From: Kribbella soli
GTDB lineage: Bacteria; Actinomycetota; Actinomycetes; Propionibacteriales; Kribbellaceae
Length of the DNA stretch: 64,000 bases
Assembly (NCBI RefSeq): GCF_004331345.1
Contig: NZ_SJJZ01000001.1
Location: 62,001-126,000, forward strand
Reading direction: 5' to 3'
In this document: piece by piece, positions 42,474 to 51,661 of the stretch
Numbering within the stretch: position 1 is the stretch's first letter
How the letters are laid out: each line of letters starts with the position of its first letter
Notes under the pieces: generated by a model
Database searches by the model: none
The model's input: only the letters and a program-made list of their open reading frames with translations
Told to the model about the DNA's origin: nothing
Made by a program: the position numbers and the translations under genes

Positions 42474-43118
42474 ATGGCGGCTCTCGAGCGGTGGCATGTC
42501 GGTCCGTGGACCACTCGGGGGACGCGGGTCGGTGAGGAGCCGGTGCCGGGGCGGCGGCGGACCAATGACGAGTTGAACTTCGATGTCGTCGGGCTGGCGC
42601 GGATCCTCGGGCGACGGTTGTCGGGGCGCGACGAGCTGCAGGTGCGGCTGTGGCAGAACGAGCTGCGGCCGACGCACACGCGCCAGTGCGGGGTCCATAC
42701 GCTGGCGGATCCGGACAACGCCCGGCTGCTGCGCGACACCGCGCAGGAGGCCCTTGCCTGGTTGGGCGAGCGCGCGCCGACCGGCTACGAGTTCGTCCTC
42801 ACGGACGCGGTCGAGCTGCGTCCGCTCCTCGACCTGTCCGCGGCGGTGGTCGCGGTCGACGCCGTCGTACAACTCGCTGGTTTCCCCCTCCCCGCTGCCC
42901 GGTTGGCAACAGCACACGTACGCCGATCCGCCGCAGGCGACTGGTACGCCGGGGACGCGGTCTGCAACTGGTCAGGCCCGCACACCACGCCCGACGAAGC
43001 AGTAGCCGCCGTACAGCAAGCACGTGCCGAATTGGTGGAGCAGCTACGTGGAGCAGGCCGTGAAGACCTGGCTGCGACCGCAGAGCGCTGGCCTACTGTG
43101 CCTGTGGAGTCCGGGTAA
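42474..43118 (+). CDS. protein of unknown function
   Basis: 214 aa, soluble, without signal peptide or membrane segment. I do not recognise the family. Notable segments are RRTNDELNFDVVGLARILGR, QVRLWQNELRPTHTRQCGVH, EALAWLGERAPTGYEFVLTD and DAVCNWSGPHTTPDEAVAAV, with a helical C-terminus. Codon use is normal, so it is a real gene. TAGGGT lies 6 bases before the ATG, suggesting a leaderless transcript independent of the siderophore gene. Its last 26 bases overlap the convergent hydrolase. Confidence 0.75.
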   Translation: MAALERWHVGPWTTRGTRVGEEPVPGRRRTNDELNFDVVGLARILGRRLSGRDELQVRLWQNELRPTHTRQCGVHTLADPDNARLLRDTAQEALAWLGERAPTGYEFVLTDAVELRPLLDLSAAVVAVDAVVQLAGFPLPAARLATAHVRRSAAGDWYAGDAVCNWSGPHTTPDEAVAAVQQARAELVEQLRGAGREDLAATAERWPTVPVESG

Positions 43119-43995
43119 CTACCAGGTGCCGGTTGAGGAAGGTGAGTTCCGCCTCGACGACCTGTTCGTGGGCGTCGAGGAAGGGCGCGTAGTGGTTGCC
43201 GGGGACCTGGAGTACGTCGGCGTTCGGTGTGCTGGCGGCGGCCTTCAGAGTTGGCGCTGCTAGGGCGGACTGATCGTCCTCGCAGACGACGTACAGGATC
43301 GGGCAGCGGACCTTCGCCGCGTGCTTCAACGGGCGGTAGAGCGCAGCGGGCAACACGGAGCGGGCTGCGATCGCCTGCTGCCATTCGGGGTACCGGTTGC
43401 CGGGGTTGAGGGTCGCGTTGCTCAGCTGGGCGTCAGGGGTGTTCAGCAGCGCCACCGTCCCGGGCGGGCCGGCGAGGTCCACCAGGCGCGGCGGACGGCC
43501 GAGGAGGCTGCCGGCCAGGTCGAGCAGGCTCCGTCGGATCAGACGGATCGCGCTGCCGGGCGTCTGGTAGCGCGAGGCGTTGCGGGTCACGGTCGGCCCG
43601 TCGACGTTGGCGGACTGGGCGATCGCCGCCGAGATACCGAGGTCCTCCGCGGCGAGCTGAACGATGTACCCGCCGGGCAGCGAGAACGCCCAGATCGCCA
43701 CCCGTTCGACGCCTGGAAGAGCCTTGGCGCAGGCGATCGCAGCCCGCCAGTCGGCCAGTTGATCGGACACGCGCGCCACCTGCCGCGGTTCGCCCTCGCT
43801 CTCGCCGAGGTTGCGGTAGTCGAAGGCCAGTACGCCGAATCCGGCCGCGGCGAACCGCTCCGCGAACCGGTCCGTCCCCGGCTCCTTCGTGACGCCGAAG
43901 CCGCCGGTCATCACCACGCACCCGCCGTTGGTCCCCGGGTAGTGCCAGGCCGCGCACTCGACGCCGCCACTCGTGAAGCTCACCTTCTCGCGCAT
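43093..43995 (-). CDS. alpha/beta hydrolase (dienelactone-hydrolase/peptidase-like)
   Basis: 300 aa from ATG 43995. The fold is visible in GCVVMTGGFGVTKEPGTDRF, GVLAFDYRNLGESEGEPRQV, the elbow WAFSLPGGYIV (AFSLPGG, nucleophile Ser), YVVCEDDQ (acid) and PGNHYAPF (His). The substrate is unknown. It lies directly downstream of a TetR gene on the same strand, with a perfect 14-bp palindrome between them, so it probably answers to that regulator. Confidence 0.85.
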   Translation of the reverse strand: MREKVSFTSGGVECAAWHYPGTNGGCVVMTGGFGVTKEPGTDRFAERFAAAGFGVLAFDYRNLGESEGEPRQVARVSDQLADWRAAIACAKALPGVERVAIWAFSLPGGYIVQLAAEDLGISAAIAQSANVDGPTVTRNASRYQTPGSAIRLIRRSLLDLAGSLLGRPPRLVDLAGPPGTVALLNTPDAQLSNATLNPGNRYPEWQQAIAARSVLPAALYRPLKHAAKVRCPILYVVCEDDQSALAAPTLKAAASTPNADVLQVPGNHYAPFLDAHEQVVEAELTFLNRHLVVTRTPQAQ

Positions 43996-44004
43996 ATCTG
44001 AAGT

Positions 44005-44018
44005 GAACCACGTGGTTC
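44005..44018. promoter_or_regulatory. perfect 14-bp palindrome GAACCACGTGGTTC
   Basis: It lies 9 bases upstream of the hydrolase ATG (43995) and 10 bases after the TetR stop. TAGACA (44031-44026 on the minus strand) is about 17 bases from the likely -10, so the palindrome overlaps a promoter. A probable TetR operator. Confidence 0.75.
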
Positions 44019-44028
44019 GCAAAACTGT

Positions 44029-44628
44029 CTAGGCCCGCTCCTCGCGCTCGAGGGCGCGCACGAGCGCGGCGAACCCGGCCTCGATTCCGGCCGCGTCGCC
44101 GCTCGTCCGCCACTCGATCAGGAACCCGCGGAGCGTCGCCAGGATCAGCTCCGCGACCTCGGTCTTGCGCTGTTCCTCCCACGCGTCCGGGCACAGCGAG
44201 AGCAACGCCGGCAGGTACTGGCGCGAGGCCGACCGCGCGAGGTCGGCGTACCGTCCGGCGTCGTACATCGCCAGCCCGATCGCCTGGTCCAGTACCCCCG
44301 ACTCGACGCCGATCAGAGTCGGCCACATGGATCGCACCCGGTCCGCCAACGGCCGGTCCGGCCCCTCGCCGGCAGCCTCCATCGCCCGGCTGATCCGGCG
44401 TTCGCGCAGTTGCAGGACCGCCTGCGTGAGCAGGTCCTCGGGGCCGTCGAAGTGGTACAGCAGCACCTTGTGCGTCGTACCGGCCGCGCGCGCCGCCCGC
44501 CGGAGCGAGAAGTCGACCAGCCCGTTGACCCCGAGCTCGTCCGCCACCTTGTCCAGCAACTCGCGCCGCCGCGCCTCACCCCGCGGCGACTTCGCCGACC
44601 GCCGATACCCCGTACGTTCCTCAGTCAC
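44029..44628 (-). CDS. TetR-family transcriptional regulator
   Basis: 199 aa. The helix-turn-helix (about 17-60) reads ARRRELLDKVADELGVNGLV, SLRRAARAAGTTHKVLLYHF and DGPEDLLTQAVLQLRER, followed by a helical effector domain. The start is GTG 44628, with GATACT 6 bases upstream. It is followed on the same strand by an alpha/beta hydrolase gene and the palindrome GAACCACGTGGTTC, its likely target. Confidence 0.88.
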   Translation of the reverse strand: MTEERTGYRRSAKSPRGEARRRELLDKVADELGVNGLVDFSLRRAARAAGTTHKVLLYHFDGPEDLLTQAVLQLRERRISRAMEAAGEGPDRPLADRVRSMWPTLIGVESGVLDQAIGLAMYDAGRYADLARSASRQYLPALLSLCPDAWEEQRKTEVAELILATLRGFLIEWRTSGDAAGIEAGFAALVRALEREERA

Positions 44629-44641
44629 CTGGCCAGTATCT

Positions 44642-45322
44642 CTAGGTAAAGCTGGCGACGAAGTAGCCGACGCCGTACGGCGCTGCTTCGTAGGTCAGGT
44701 CGCCGGACAGCGACGTACCTTCGAGGGCTCCGGCGAGCACCTGCCACGGCGCGCGCCCGGCGGCCTGCAGCTCGCCCGCCAGATCGGCATCGAGGGCATT
44801 GAGTACGTCGAGATCTCTGTGCTGCAAGGCGTTCGCGACGGTGGTGTCGAAGATCTCCGCGCGCGGATGCAGGTGCACCGGCGAGTGCTCGCTGCGGCGG
44901 GCCGACCCGTCGCCCATCACCAGCAGGCCGATGCGATCGTTGCTGCCAGCAATCTCTTGCCCGAGTCGTACGCACACATCTGGCGCGGTGTCGGTCGCAA
45001 CGGCCCGGTAGGTGCGCGGCAGCCGCGCGGCCTTCGTCTGCTCGAGCAGCCAGCCGCCGATCGCCAGCGACAACGGGAGGACGGGCGGGCCCGAACCGAC
45101 CCGCACACTTGGCGCACCGTAGGCACCGAACGAGCCACCGGCCGCGGCGTCATAGGTGCCCGAGCCGGCCCCGATCACCACGATGTGCGTTGCGGTGGCG
45201 AGCGATTCGGCGGCTGCCAGGCAGGCGGCGCGCAGATCGTCGAGCTCGGATGCGGCGCCGGACGCGACCTCAGGCACGAGGAGCGGCGGATGCGGGCAGA
45301 CCGCAGCGGCAACGACGGGCAC
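44642..45322 (-). CDS. class III extradiol-dioxygenase-like (LigB/MEMO fold) protein
   Basis: 226 aa. VAAAVCPHPPLLVPEVASGA gives the first metal-site His of the LigB/MEMO fold; IGAGSGTYDAAAGGSFGAYG, LVMGDGSARRSEHSPVHLHP and GDLTYEAAPYGVGYFVASF follow. Actinobacterial members of this group have no proven reaction. It lies 3 bases after the pyrimidine-reductase-like gene and so belongs to the FolP2-like operon, suggesting a pterin or related aromatic substrate (inference). Confidence 0.78.
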   Translation of the reverse strand: MPVVAAAVCPHPPLLVPEVASGAASELDDLRAACLAAAESLATATHIVVIGAGSGTYDAAAGGSFGAYGAPSVRVGSGPPVLPLSLAIGGWLLEQTKAARLPRTYRAVATDTAPDVCVRLGQEIAGSNDRIGLLVMGDGSARRSEHSPVHLHPRAEIFDTTVANALQHRDLDVLNALDADLAGELQAAGRAPWQVLAGALEGTSLSGDLTYEAAPYGVGYFVASFT

Positions 45323-45325
45323 GAC

Positions 45326-46051
45326 TCAGGCCTCCCGGAGGTAGCGGAAGAAGAGGTAGTCGTCCCCCGCGGACAGCGCCGACCCGAGCTTCATCCGCCG
45401 AGTGAGTGTCGACGGGGCCCCGGCGGTGATCCGGATGGATCCCGGTCCCGCCAGCAACGGCGCCAGCGCGAGACACAGCTCGTCGACCAGATCGGCCGCG
45501 GTCAACGCACCGAGCAGATGCGGTCCGCCCTCGGACAGGATCTGCGGCATCCCGCGCGCAGCGAACTCGTCGACGACCGCCTGCAGATCGACTTCGGCCT
45601 CCCCCAGCACGAGCACCTCGGCAACTTCCGCGAGCGCTTCCCGGCGGTCCTCCGGTGAGCTCGCATGCGTGACGACGATCGGCCGTACGGCGGACTTGAA
45701 CACCGGGTTCACCGGACTCAGCTCGAGCCGCGACGACACGATCGCGAGCGTCGGGTTCTCGGCGAGCCCGGTCGCCGTACGCCATTCGCGGGCCTTCGCC
45801 GACAACTTCAGCGGGTTGTAGCCCTCGTCGCGGATCGTCCCCGCGCCGACCAGGACGACATCCGCCAACCGCCGGGCCACGCTGAAAAGCCGGCTGTCGG
45901 AGTCGCTCGACAGCGCCTTCGACCGGCCGTCGATCTCGACCGCACCGTCCAGGCTGCTCACGAAGTTGGCGCGCAGGTGCGGCACCGCCCGGTCCGCGAC
46001 CTCGTAGGCCGCGATCAGCTCCTCGTCGCTCAGATCGTCCAGGCGGCGCAT
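45326..46051 (-). CDS. RibD C-terminal / DHFR-like reductase (Rv2671 type)
   Basis: 241 aa single-domain protein of the pyrimidine reductase family. RANFVSSLDGAVEIDGRSKA, RRLADVVLVGAGTIRDEGY, GMPQILSEGGPHLLGALTAA and DELCLALAPLLAGPG match the RibD reductase domain without the deaminase half. The segment order resembles M. tuberculosis Rv2671, which has dihydrofolate reductase activity. Its start shares a base with the stop of the FolP2-like gene. A folate or pterin role fits better than riboflavin, since a full ribD is present at 4206-5234. Confidence 0.82.
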   Translation of the reverse strand: MRRLDDLSDEELIAAYEVADRAVPHLRANFVSSLDGAVEIDGRSKALSSDSDSRLFSVARRLADVVLVGAGTIRDEGYNPLKLSAKAREWRTATGLAENPTLAIVSSRLELSPVNPVFKSAVRPIVVTHASSPEDRREALAEVAEVLVLGEAEVDLQAVVDEFAARGMPQILSEGGPHLLGALTAADLVDELCLALAPLLAGPGSIRITAGAPSTLTRRMKLGSALSAGDDYLFFRYLREA

Positions 46052-46929
46052 CAGACCAGGCTCCTTCGGGTTCCGGCGGGCTGCGCGGTGCCACGCAGTA
46101 CGGCGATGAAGTCGAGGGCCTGCCGCGCGGCCGGTACGTCGTGCACGCGGAAGACGCGGGCGCCCAACCAGGCAGAGATGGTGAGCGCCGCGAGGGTGCC
46201 GTTGCCGCGCTGACCGGGCGGCAGTTCGAGGGTCTCGCCGATGAAGTCCTTGTTCGACACCGCGACCAGCACCGGCCAGCCGGTGGCCGCGAGCTCGTCG
46301 AGGCGGCGGGTGAGCTCCAGCGACTGCAACGTGTTCTTGCCGAAGTCGTGCGTCGGGTCGATCAGGATCCCGTCCCGCCGGACGCCCGCCGCGAGCGCAC
46401 GGTCCGCGAGGGCCGTGGTCGTGCGGATCACGTCCGCGACCACGTCGTCATACGCCATCCGGTGCGGATCGGTGCGCGGCGAGAGACCGCCGACGTGGCT
46501 ACAGACCAGCCCGGTACCGGCCTCGGCGGCGGCGTTCACCAGGTCGGGATCGGCACCTGCCCAGGTGTCGTTGATCAGGTCGGCGCCGGCCTCCGCGACC
46601 TGCCGGGCGACACCGCTGCGGTACGTGTCCACGCTGATCACCAGGTCCGGATGCCGGGCGCGGATCGCGGCCACGAAGTCCACCGTTCGCCGGAGCTCCT
46701 CGGCCTCGCTGACCGGCTCGCCGTACCCGGCCTTCACGCCACCGATGTCGACCAGGTCGGCACCCTCGGCGGCAGCCTTGTCGATCGCCGCGAGCGCCGC
46801 GTCGGTCGCGTACGTCGCCCCGCGGTCGAAGAACGAGTCCGGCGTCCGGTTGATGATCGCCATCAGCGCGAATTCGCCGGCCCCGAAGGAGCGGCTGCCC
46901 AGCCTCAGCACCCCGTCGCCCGTGTTCAC
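46051..46929 (-). CDS. dihydropteroate-synthase-like protein, FolP2 type
   Basis: 292 aa TIM barrel of the pterin-binding family. [67 protein letters not shown] and PTHDFGKNT closely follow mycobacterial FolP2 rather than the catalytic FolP1 (which has NVTPDSFSDGG). FolP2 of Mycobacterium leprae lacks dihydropteroate synthase activity, so the reaction here is uncertain. I chose GTG 46929 because TACAGT ends 7 bases upstream; a longer start at 46959 would fall inside an inverted repeat. Confidence 0.85.
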   Translation of the reverse strand: MNTGDGVLRLGSRSFGAGEFALMAIINRTPDSFFDRGATYATDAALAAIDKAAAEGADLVDIGGVKAGYGEPVSEAEELRRTVDFVAAIRARHPDLVISVDTYRSGVARQVAEAGADLINDTWAGADPDLVNAAAEAGTGLVCSHVGGLSPRTDPHRMAYDDVVADVIRTTTALADRALAAGVRRDGILIDPTHDFGKNTLQSLELTRRLDELAATGWPVLVAVSNKDFIGETLELPPGQRGNGTLAALTISAWLGARVFRVHDVPAARQALDFIAVLRGTAQPAGTRRSLV

Positions 46930-46949
46930 GCGACCGACTGTACGTGGGC

Positions 46950-47027
46950 GGACCGCCACGCAGGCAGAACCCCCACTTCAGACCCTCAACGGGCAGGAAA
47001 CCCGGGGTTCTGCCTGCATGGCGGTCC
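46950..47027. repeat. 24-bp inverted repeat between divergent FolP2-like and fuconate genes
   Basis: Arms 46950-46973 and 47004-47027 are reverse complements at 23 of 24 positions, with a 30-base loop. Both contain GCAGGCAGAACCCC or its complement. It lies between divergent genes, where a terminator is not expected, and would overlap the -35 region of the FolP2-like promoter. Confidence 0.85.
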
Positions 47028-47053
47028 AAGCCAACCTACCGCGGGAGCCCCAT

Positions 47054-47065
47054 ATCCTATAGGAT
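47054..47065. promoter_or_regulatory. 12-bp palindrome ATCCTATAGGAT upstream of the fucose operon
   Basis: A perfect palindrome 40 bases before ATG 47106, overlapping a possible -10 (TATCCT or TATAGG). Short palindromes with central TATA are common GntR-family operators; no such regulator is in the window. Confidence 0.65.
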
Positions 47066-47105
47066 CCGTCCCGACAGTCCGCCCACGCAGCAGATCGGGT
47101 CCTCG

Positions 47106-48425
47106 ATGCCACGATTCACCGAGTTCGAGACGTATGACGTCCGCTTCCCCACGTCGCTGGACCTGGACGGCTCCGACGCGATGAACACCGACCCGGACTA
47201 CTCCGCGGCGTACGTGATCCTGCGGACCGACGCCGGCGACGGGCTCGAGGGGCACGGGTTCGCGTTCACGATCGGTCGCGGCAACGACATCCAGACGACC
47301 GCGATCGAGGCGCTCCGCGACCACGTCCTCGGGCTCGACCTGGACGCCACGCTGAACGACCTCGGCGGGTTCTGGAAGTCGCTCGTGCACGACTCGCAGC
47401 TGCGCTGGCTGGGCCCCGAGAAGGGCGTCATGCACATGGCGATCGGTGCGGTCGTCAACGCGGTGTGGGACCTGGCCGCCAAGCGCGCCGGCGTACCGCT
47501 GTGGAAGCTGCTGTCCGACCTGACCCCGGAGCAGATCGTCGACCTGGTCGACTTCCGGTACCTGACCGACGCGCTGACGCGGGACGAGGCGCTCGACATC
47601 CTGCGCAAGGCCGAGGCCGGTCGCGCCGAGCGGGAGGCGGTACTGCGGGAGTGCGGCTACCCGGCGTACACGACGACCCCCGGCTGGCTCGGGTACGACG
47701 ACGCGAAGCTGGTCCGGCTCTGCCACGAGGCGGTCGCCGAGGGGTTCACGCAGATCAAGCTCAAGGTCGGCGCGAACCTGCACGACGACATCCGCCGGAT
47801 GCAGCTGGCCCGCGAGGCGGTCGGCCCGGACATCCGGATCGCAGTCGACGCGAACCAGCGCTGGGACGTCGCCGAGGCGATCAGCTGGATCGAGGCCCTC
47901 GCGCCGTACGACGTCTGGTGGGTGGAGGAACCGACCAGCCCGGACGACATCCTCGGGCACGCCGCGATCGCGAAGGCGATCGCGCCGATCAAGGTCGCGA
48001 CCGGTGAGCACGTGCAGAACCGGATCGTGTTCAAACAGATGCTCCAGGCCGAGGCGCTGTCGGTGCTGCAGCTCGACTCGGCCCGGGTCGCGGGCGTCAA
48101 CGAGAACATCGCGAACCTGCTGCTGGCGGCGAAGTTCGGCGTACCGGTGTGCCCGCACGCGGGCGGGGTAGGACTGTGTGAGCTGGTCCAGCACCTGTCG
48201 ATGTTCGACTACGTCGCGGTGAGCGGTTCGCTGGACGACCGGGTGATCGAGTTCGTGGACCACCTGCACGAGCACTTCCTGGACCCGGTGGTGATCCGGG
48301 ACGGGCACTACGTGGCACCGGTACGGCCCGGGTTCGGCGCCGAGATGGACGCGGAGACGCTGACCGACTTCCGGTTCCCGGGTGGCAAGATCTGGACCGA
48401 CCTGAACAAGGAGAAGAACAAGTGA
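47106..48425 (+). CDS. L-fuconate dehydratase
   Basis: 439 aa enolase-superfamily enzyme dehydrating L-fuconate to 2-keto-3-deoxy-L-fuconate. The family order is complete: N-terminal capping domain ([19 protein letters not shown]), [11 protein letters not shown] with the catalytic Lys pair, metal ligands in [20 protein letters not shown] and GEHVQNR, and the His in [11 protein letters not shown]. The pattern [14 protein letters not shown] is typical of fuconate dehydratases. The open frame extends upstream, but ATG 47106 starts the conserved domain ([14 protein letters not shown]). It is the first gene of the operon. Confidence 0.93.
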   Translation: MPRFTEFETYDVRFPTSLDLDGSDAMNTDPDYSAAYVILRTDAGDGLEGHGFAFTIGRGNDIQTTAIEALRDHVLGLDLDATLNDLGGFWKSLVHDSQLRWLGPEKGVMHMAIGAVVNAVWDLAAKRAGVPLWKLLSDLTPEQIVDLVDFRYLTDALTRDEALDILRKAEAGRAEREAVLRECGYPAYTTTPGWLGYDDAKLVRLCHEAVAEGFTQIKLKVGANLHDDIRRMQLAREAVGPDIRIAVDANQRWDVAEAISWIEALAPYDVWWVEEPTSPDDILGHAAIAKAIAPIKVATGEHVQNRIVFKQMLQAEALSVLQLDSARVAGVNENIANLLLAAKFGVPVCPHAGGVGLCELVQHLSMFDYVAVSGSLDDRVIEFVDHLHEHFLDPVVIRDGHYVAPVRPGFGAEMDAETLTDFRFPGGKIWTDLNKEKNK

Positions 48426-49171
48426 GCGACTTCGACGGGCTGCGTGCGGTTGTCACCGGGGGTGCGTCGGGGATCGGGCTCGCCGCCGCCTCGTTGCTCG
48501 CCTCCCGGGGCGCCCAGGTGGTCGTGTTCGACCTGAAGCCGGAGGTCGCCGAGCCGCTGACCGGGATCGCCGCCGACGTCACCGACGACGGCTCGATCCG
48601 GGACGCGGTCGCCGCGGCCGCACTGCAGCTCGGCGGGATCGACATCGTGGTGAACAACGCCGGCATCGGCGCGCAGGGCAACGTGACCGCGAACGACGAC
48701 GACGAATGGCACCGCGTGCTGGACGTGAACGTGGTCGGGATCGCGCGCGTGACCCGGGCCGCGCTGCCGCACCTGCGGAAGTCGGACGCGGCCGCGATCG
48801 TCAACACCTGCTCGATCGCCGCGACCGCCGGCCTGCCGAACCGCGCGCTGTACTCGGCCAGCAAGGGCGCCGTCCTGGCCCTGACGATGGCGATGGCCGC
48901 GGACCACGTACGAGAAGGGATCCGGGTGAACTGCGTGAACCCGGGTACGGCGGACACGCCATGGGTCGGACGTCTGCTCGACGCCGCGACGGACCCGGCG
49001 GCGGAACGTGCGGCGCTCGAGGCCCGCCAGCCGATGGGCCGCCTGGTGTCGGCCGACGAGGTCGCCCAGGCGATCGCCTACCTGGCCAGCCCGCTGTCCG
49101 GATCCACCACGGGTACGGCGGTGGCCGTCGACGGCGGGATGCAGAACCTCCGGATTCCGGCGGCCCGCTGA
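48422..49171 (+). CDS. SDR dehydrogenase, probable 2-keto-3-deoxy-L-fuconate dehydrogenase
   Basis: 249 aa classical short-chain dehydrogenase. Cofactor loop [15 protein letters not shown] (9-23), DLKP after beta-2 (favouring NAD), NNAGIG, catalytic Ser in NTCSIAAT and YSASKG. Its GTG overlaps the TGA of the fuconate dehydratase (GTGA), and the following gene is an aldo-keto reductase, so the next step of the non-phosphorylated fucose pathway is the natural assignment. Confidence 0.85.
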   Translation: MSDFDGLRAVVTGGASGIGLAAASLLASRGAQVVVFDLKPEVAEPLTGIAADVTDDGSIRDAVAAAALQLGGIDIVVNNAGIGAQGNVTANDDDEWHRVLDVNVVGIARVTRAALPHLRKSDAAAIVNTCSIAATAGLPNRALYSASKGAVLALTMAMAADHVREGIRVNCVNPGTADTPWVGRLLDAATDPAAERAALEARQPMGRLVSADEVAQAIAYLASPLSGSTTGTAVAVDGGMQNLRIPAAR

Positions 49172-50133
49172 TGAAGCTCTTTCCGGAGGGTCAGCGCGTC
49201 GGGCTCGGCAGTGCGCCGCTGGGCAACCTGCTCGGCGAGGTGCACGAGGGCGATGCCGCCGCGGCCGTGACCGCCGCGTGGGACGAGGGGTGGCGGTACT
49301 TCGACACCGCCCCGCACTACGGACTTGGGCTGGCCGAGGAACGACTCGGTACGGCGCTGCGGGACAAGCCGCGCGACGAGTACGTGCTGTCGAGCAAGGT
49401 CGGCCGGATCATCTACGAGGCCTCCGACGCCGCGACCGACGACGAGGGCTTCGAGGTCAGTACGACGCGTCGGCGGCGGTGGGACTTCTCGCGGGACGGC
49501 GTACTGCGGAGCATCGAGGACTCGTTGCGGCGGATCGGGACCGATCGGCTGGACGTGGTGTTCGTGCATGACCCGGACGATCACTTCGAGGAGGCGGTCG
49601 CGACCGCGTTCCCGACGCTGATCGAACTGCGGGAGCAGGGCGTGATCGGCGCGATCGGGTCCGGGATGAACCAGTCGGCGATGCTGACCCGGTTCGTGCG
49701 GGAGATCGACATCGACGTGATCATGCTGGCCGGCCGGTACACGTTGATCGATCCGGACGGTCTGGACGACGTACTGCCGGCGTGCCTGGACAACGACGTC
49801 CAGGTCGTTGCCGTGGGCATCTTCAACTCCGGGCTGATGTCGCAGCCGCGGCCCGCGGCCGGGACCACGTTCAACTACGAGCCCGCGGCGCAGTCGCTGA
49901 TCGACAAGGCCAACAAGCTCGCGGACGTGTGCGAGTCGCACGGCACCACACTTCCGGCAGCGGCCATCGCGTTCCCGTTGGCACACCCCGCGGTCGCCGG
50001 GATCGCCGTCGGCTGCCGCACCGCGGAAGAGGTCCGCACCAACGCGGCCCTCGCTCGCACCGAGATCCCCGCGGCGCTCTGGTCCGACCTGAAGTCGGCC
50101 GGCCTGCTACGCGAGGACGCACCTACTCCGTAG
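49171..50133 (+). CDS. aldo-keto reductase, probable L-fucose dehydrogenase
   Basis: 320 aa AKR barrel. GLGSAPLGNLLGEVHEGDAA starts the fold; the tetrad is Asp and Tyr in FDTAPHYGLGLAEERLG, Lys in VLSSKVGR and His in VFVHDPDDH. This subgroup (D-threo-aldose 1-dehydrogenase type) oxidises L-fucose to the lactone. ATG 49171 shares its A with the SDR stop. No lactonase, transporter or regulator of the pathway is in the window. The 3' end overlaps the convergent PucR gene by 11 bases. Confidence 0.85.
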   Translation: MKLFPEGQRVGLGSAPLGNLLGEVHEGDAAAAVTAAWDEGWRYFDTAPHYGLGLAEERLGTALRDKPRDEYVLSSKVGRIIYEASDAATDDEGFEVSTTRRRRWDFSRDGVLRSIEDSLRRIGTDRLDVVFVHDPDDHFEEAVATAFPTLIELREQGVIGAIGSGMNQSAMLTRFVREIDIDVIMLAGRYTLIDPDGLDDVLPACLDNDVQVVAVGIFNSGLMSQPRPAAGTTFNYEPAAQSLIDKANKLADVCESHGTTLPAAAIAFPLAHPAVAGIAVGCRTAEEVRTNAALARTEIPAALWSDLKSAGLLREDAPTP

Positions 50134-51661
50134 GGGTCGTGCGGGCGGCCAGGTGGAGCGCCAGGCGTTCGTCCGGGTTGGTGAGGTCGACGCCCAACAG
50201 GTGCTGGATCTTGGTGATGCGGGCGGCGGCGGTGTTGCGGTGGATGCCTAGTACTGCGGCTGTTTCCGCCAGGGACGACTCGGTGTCCAGGTAGACGGCC
50301 AGCGTGGTGACCAGGTCACCGGGCTGGTCCTTGATGGGAGCCAGTAGGGCCTGCGCGGCGGGCTGGAACGTGTCGGTGCGGGTCCAGGCCAGGAGGAGCT
50401 GCGCCAGGCCCAGACGGTCCACGTGGAGGAAGCGACCCGTTTCCGCTCGCCCGCGCGCCAGACCGGCCGCATCACCCGCCTCGGCCAGCGTCGTGGCGAT
50501 TCCGCTCGGACCCGGCTGCACTCGCCCGACTCCGACGTACGCGTCCACTGTCTGCACCAGTCGGCGGTGCACGCGGCGGATCACGGCAGCCTGCTGCTGC
50601 ACCTCGGTCGCGGTCGGTTCGCGGACGGCGGTGATCCACCCGGACCAGCCGTCGCCCTGCTCCACCACGACCGCCCGCAAGCCCTCAGCGTCGAACGCCT
50701 CTACGACATCGGCCCGTCGACCAGCAACGTCCACTTGTCCCTCGGCGCCGATCCGGATCCCCGTGTGCCACCCGTCGAGTTGCCAGCCGAGATCCACTGC
50801 ACGCCGCCGCGTCGCCTCGGACGGCTCGCCGTGCAGGAGTTCACCGAGCAACGACGTACGTTGACGGGCGTCTCGCTCCAGCTCCAGCCGGCGCAACGCC
50901 AACCGCTCCCCCACTGCGGGTGCCACGACGCTCAGCACATCAGGTACGGCGGCAACCTCAGCCGGCACCACACCGGGCAGCCGCGCGACCAACCAGCACA
51001 CCGGCCCTACACCGACCACAGCAACCGCGACCATCACCGCACCACTCGGCAGATCAACCCGGTACGGCGCTGCCCACGCCACTGGTACACGCGGCAACTC
51101 AGCCACCAACGCCGTACGCTCACCAGCCTCCAATGGCTCACCGGCCAGCGTGCCACCGTCAGCTCCCGCCAACGTGACAGGGCGTTCCAGTACGTCGGAC
51201 GTTGTCCGCAGTACCGAGGTGAGGTCACCGCCCGCGCGCCGCAACGCTGCGACCGCCCGCAGTACGAGATCCGACCGAACTACCTCTGGCTCGGCTGTCA
51301 CGCGTCGGAGGTACTCATGTGCTGCCAGCGGGTCCGAGCAACCCAGCACCGGCAGCTGCAACCGCTCCGCCAGCAACTGAGCGCCCCGCCCCAACGGCTC
51401 CACACCAGCGAGCAGCAAGGCACCTGCGCCAGCAGCCGACGCCCTACTGATCAGGGCATCGATCCGCCAGTCGGTGTGGTCATCGGCCAGCAGTACGACG
51501 AGCAACTGCCCGTCGAGCGACTCCGGATGCGATGACACCTCCAACAACACCCGTGAGCCCGTCAGCCGAGGACCGTCGTCGGCCGCGGCGCCGAGCACCA
51601 CCACGTTCGTCCAGCCGGGTGAGCTGAGCATCGCCGCCAGCGACGGCGCCAGGTCCCTCAT
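50123..51661 (-). CDS. PucR-family transcriptional regulator
   Basis: 512 aa. The C-terminal helix-turn-helix (about 450-512: YLDTESSLAETAAVLGIHRN, TAAARITKIQHLLGVDL) is the PucR_2 domain; a GGDEF-like middle region and an N-terminal PucR-type domain (SLAAMLSSPGWTNVVVLGAA) precede it. PucR proteins control purine and related ring catabolism. ATG 51661 overlaps the stop of a DUF917 gene, so it is co-transcribed with it and presumably senses the module's substrate. Confidence 0.87.
   Translation of the reverse strand: MRDLAPSLAAMLSSPGWTNVVVLGAAADDGPRLTGSRVLLEVSSHPESLDGQLLVVLLADDHTDWRIDALISRASAAGAGALLLAGVEPLGRGAQLLAERLQLPVLGCSDPLAAHEYLRRVTAEPEVVRSDLVLRAVAALRRAGGDLTSVLRTTSDVLERPVTLAGADGGTLAGEPLEAGERTALVAELPRVPVAWAAPYRVDLPSGAVMVAVAVVGVGPVCWLVARLPGVVPAEVAAVPDVLSVVAPAVGERLALRRLELERDARQRTSLLGELLHGEPSEATRRRAVDLGWQLDGWHTGIRIGAEGQVDVAGRRADVVEAFDAEGLRAVVVEQGDGWSGWITAVREPTATEVQQQAAVIRRVHRRLVQTVDAYVGVGRVQPGPSGIATTLAEAGDAAGLARGRAETGRFLHVDRLGLAQLLLAWTRTDTFQPAAQALLAPIKDQPGDLVTTLAVYLDTESSLAETAAVLGIHRNTAAARITKIQHLLGVDLTNPDERLALHLAARTTPTE

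Noticed and set aside
45326..46051. A second ribD for riboflavin synthesis
   Set aside because: The deaminase domain is missing and the context is a FolP2-like operon. A full ribD is already present under the FMN riboswitch.
46051..46929. Housekeeping dihydropteroate synthase (folP)
   Set aside because: The signature is [12 protein letters not shown] rather than NVTPDSFSDGG, and no folE, folB or folK genes are adjacent; it fits the FolP2 branch.
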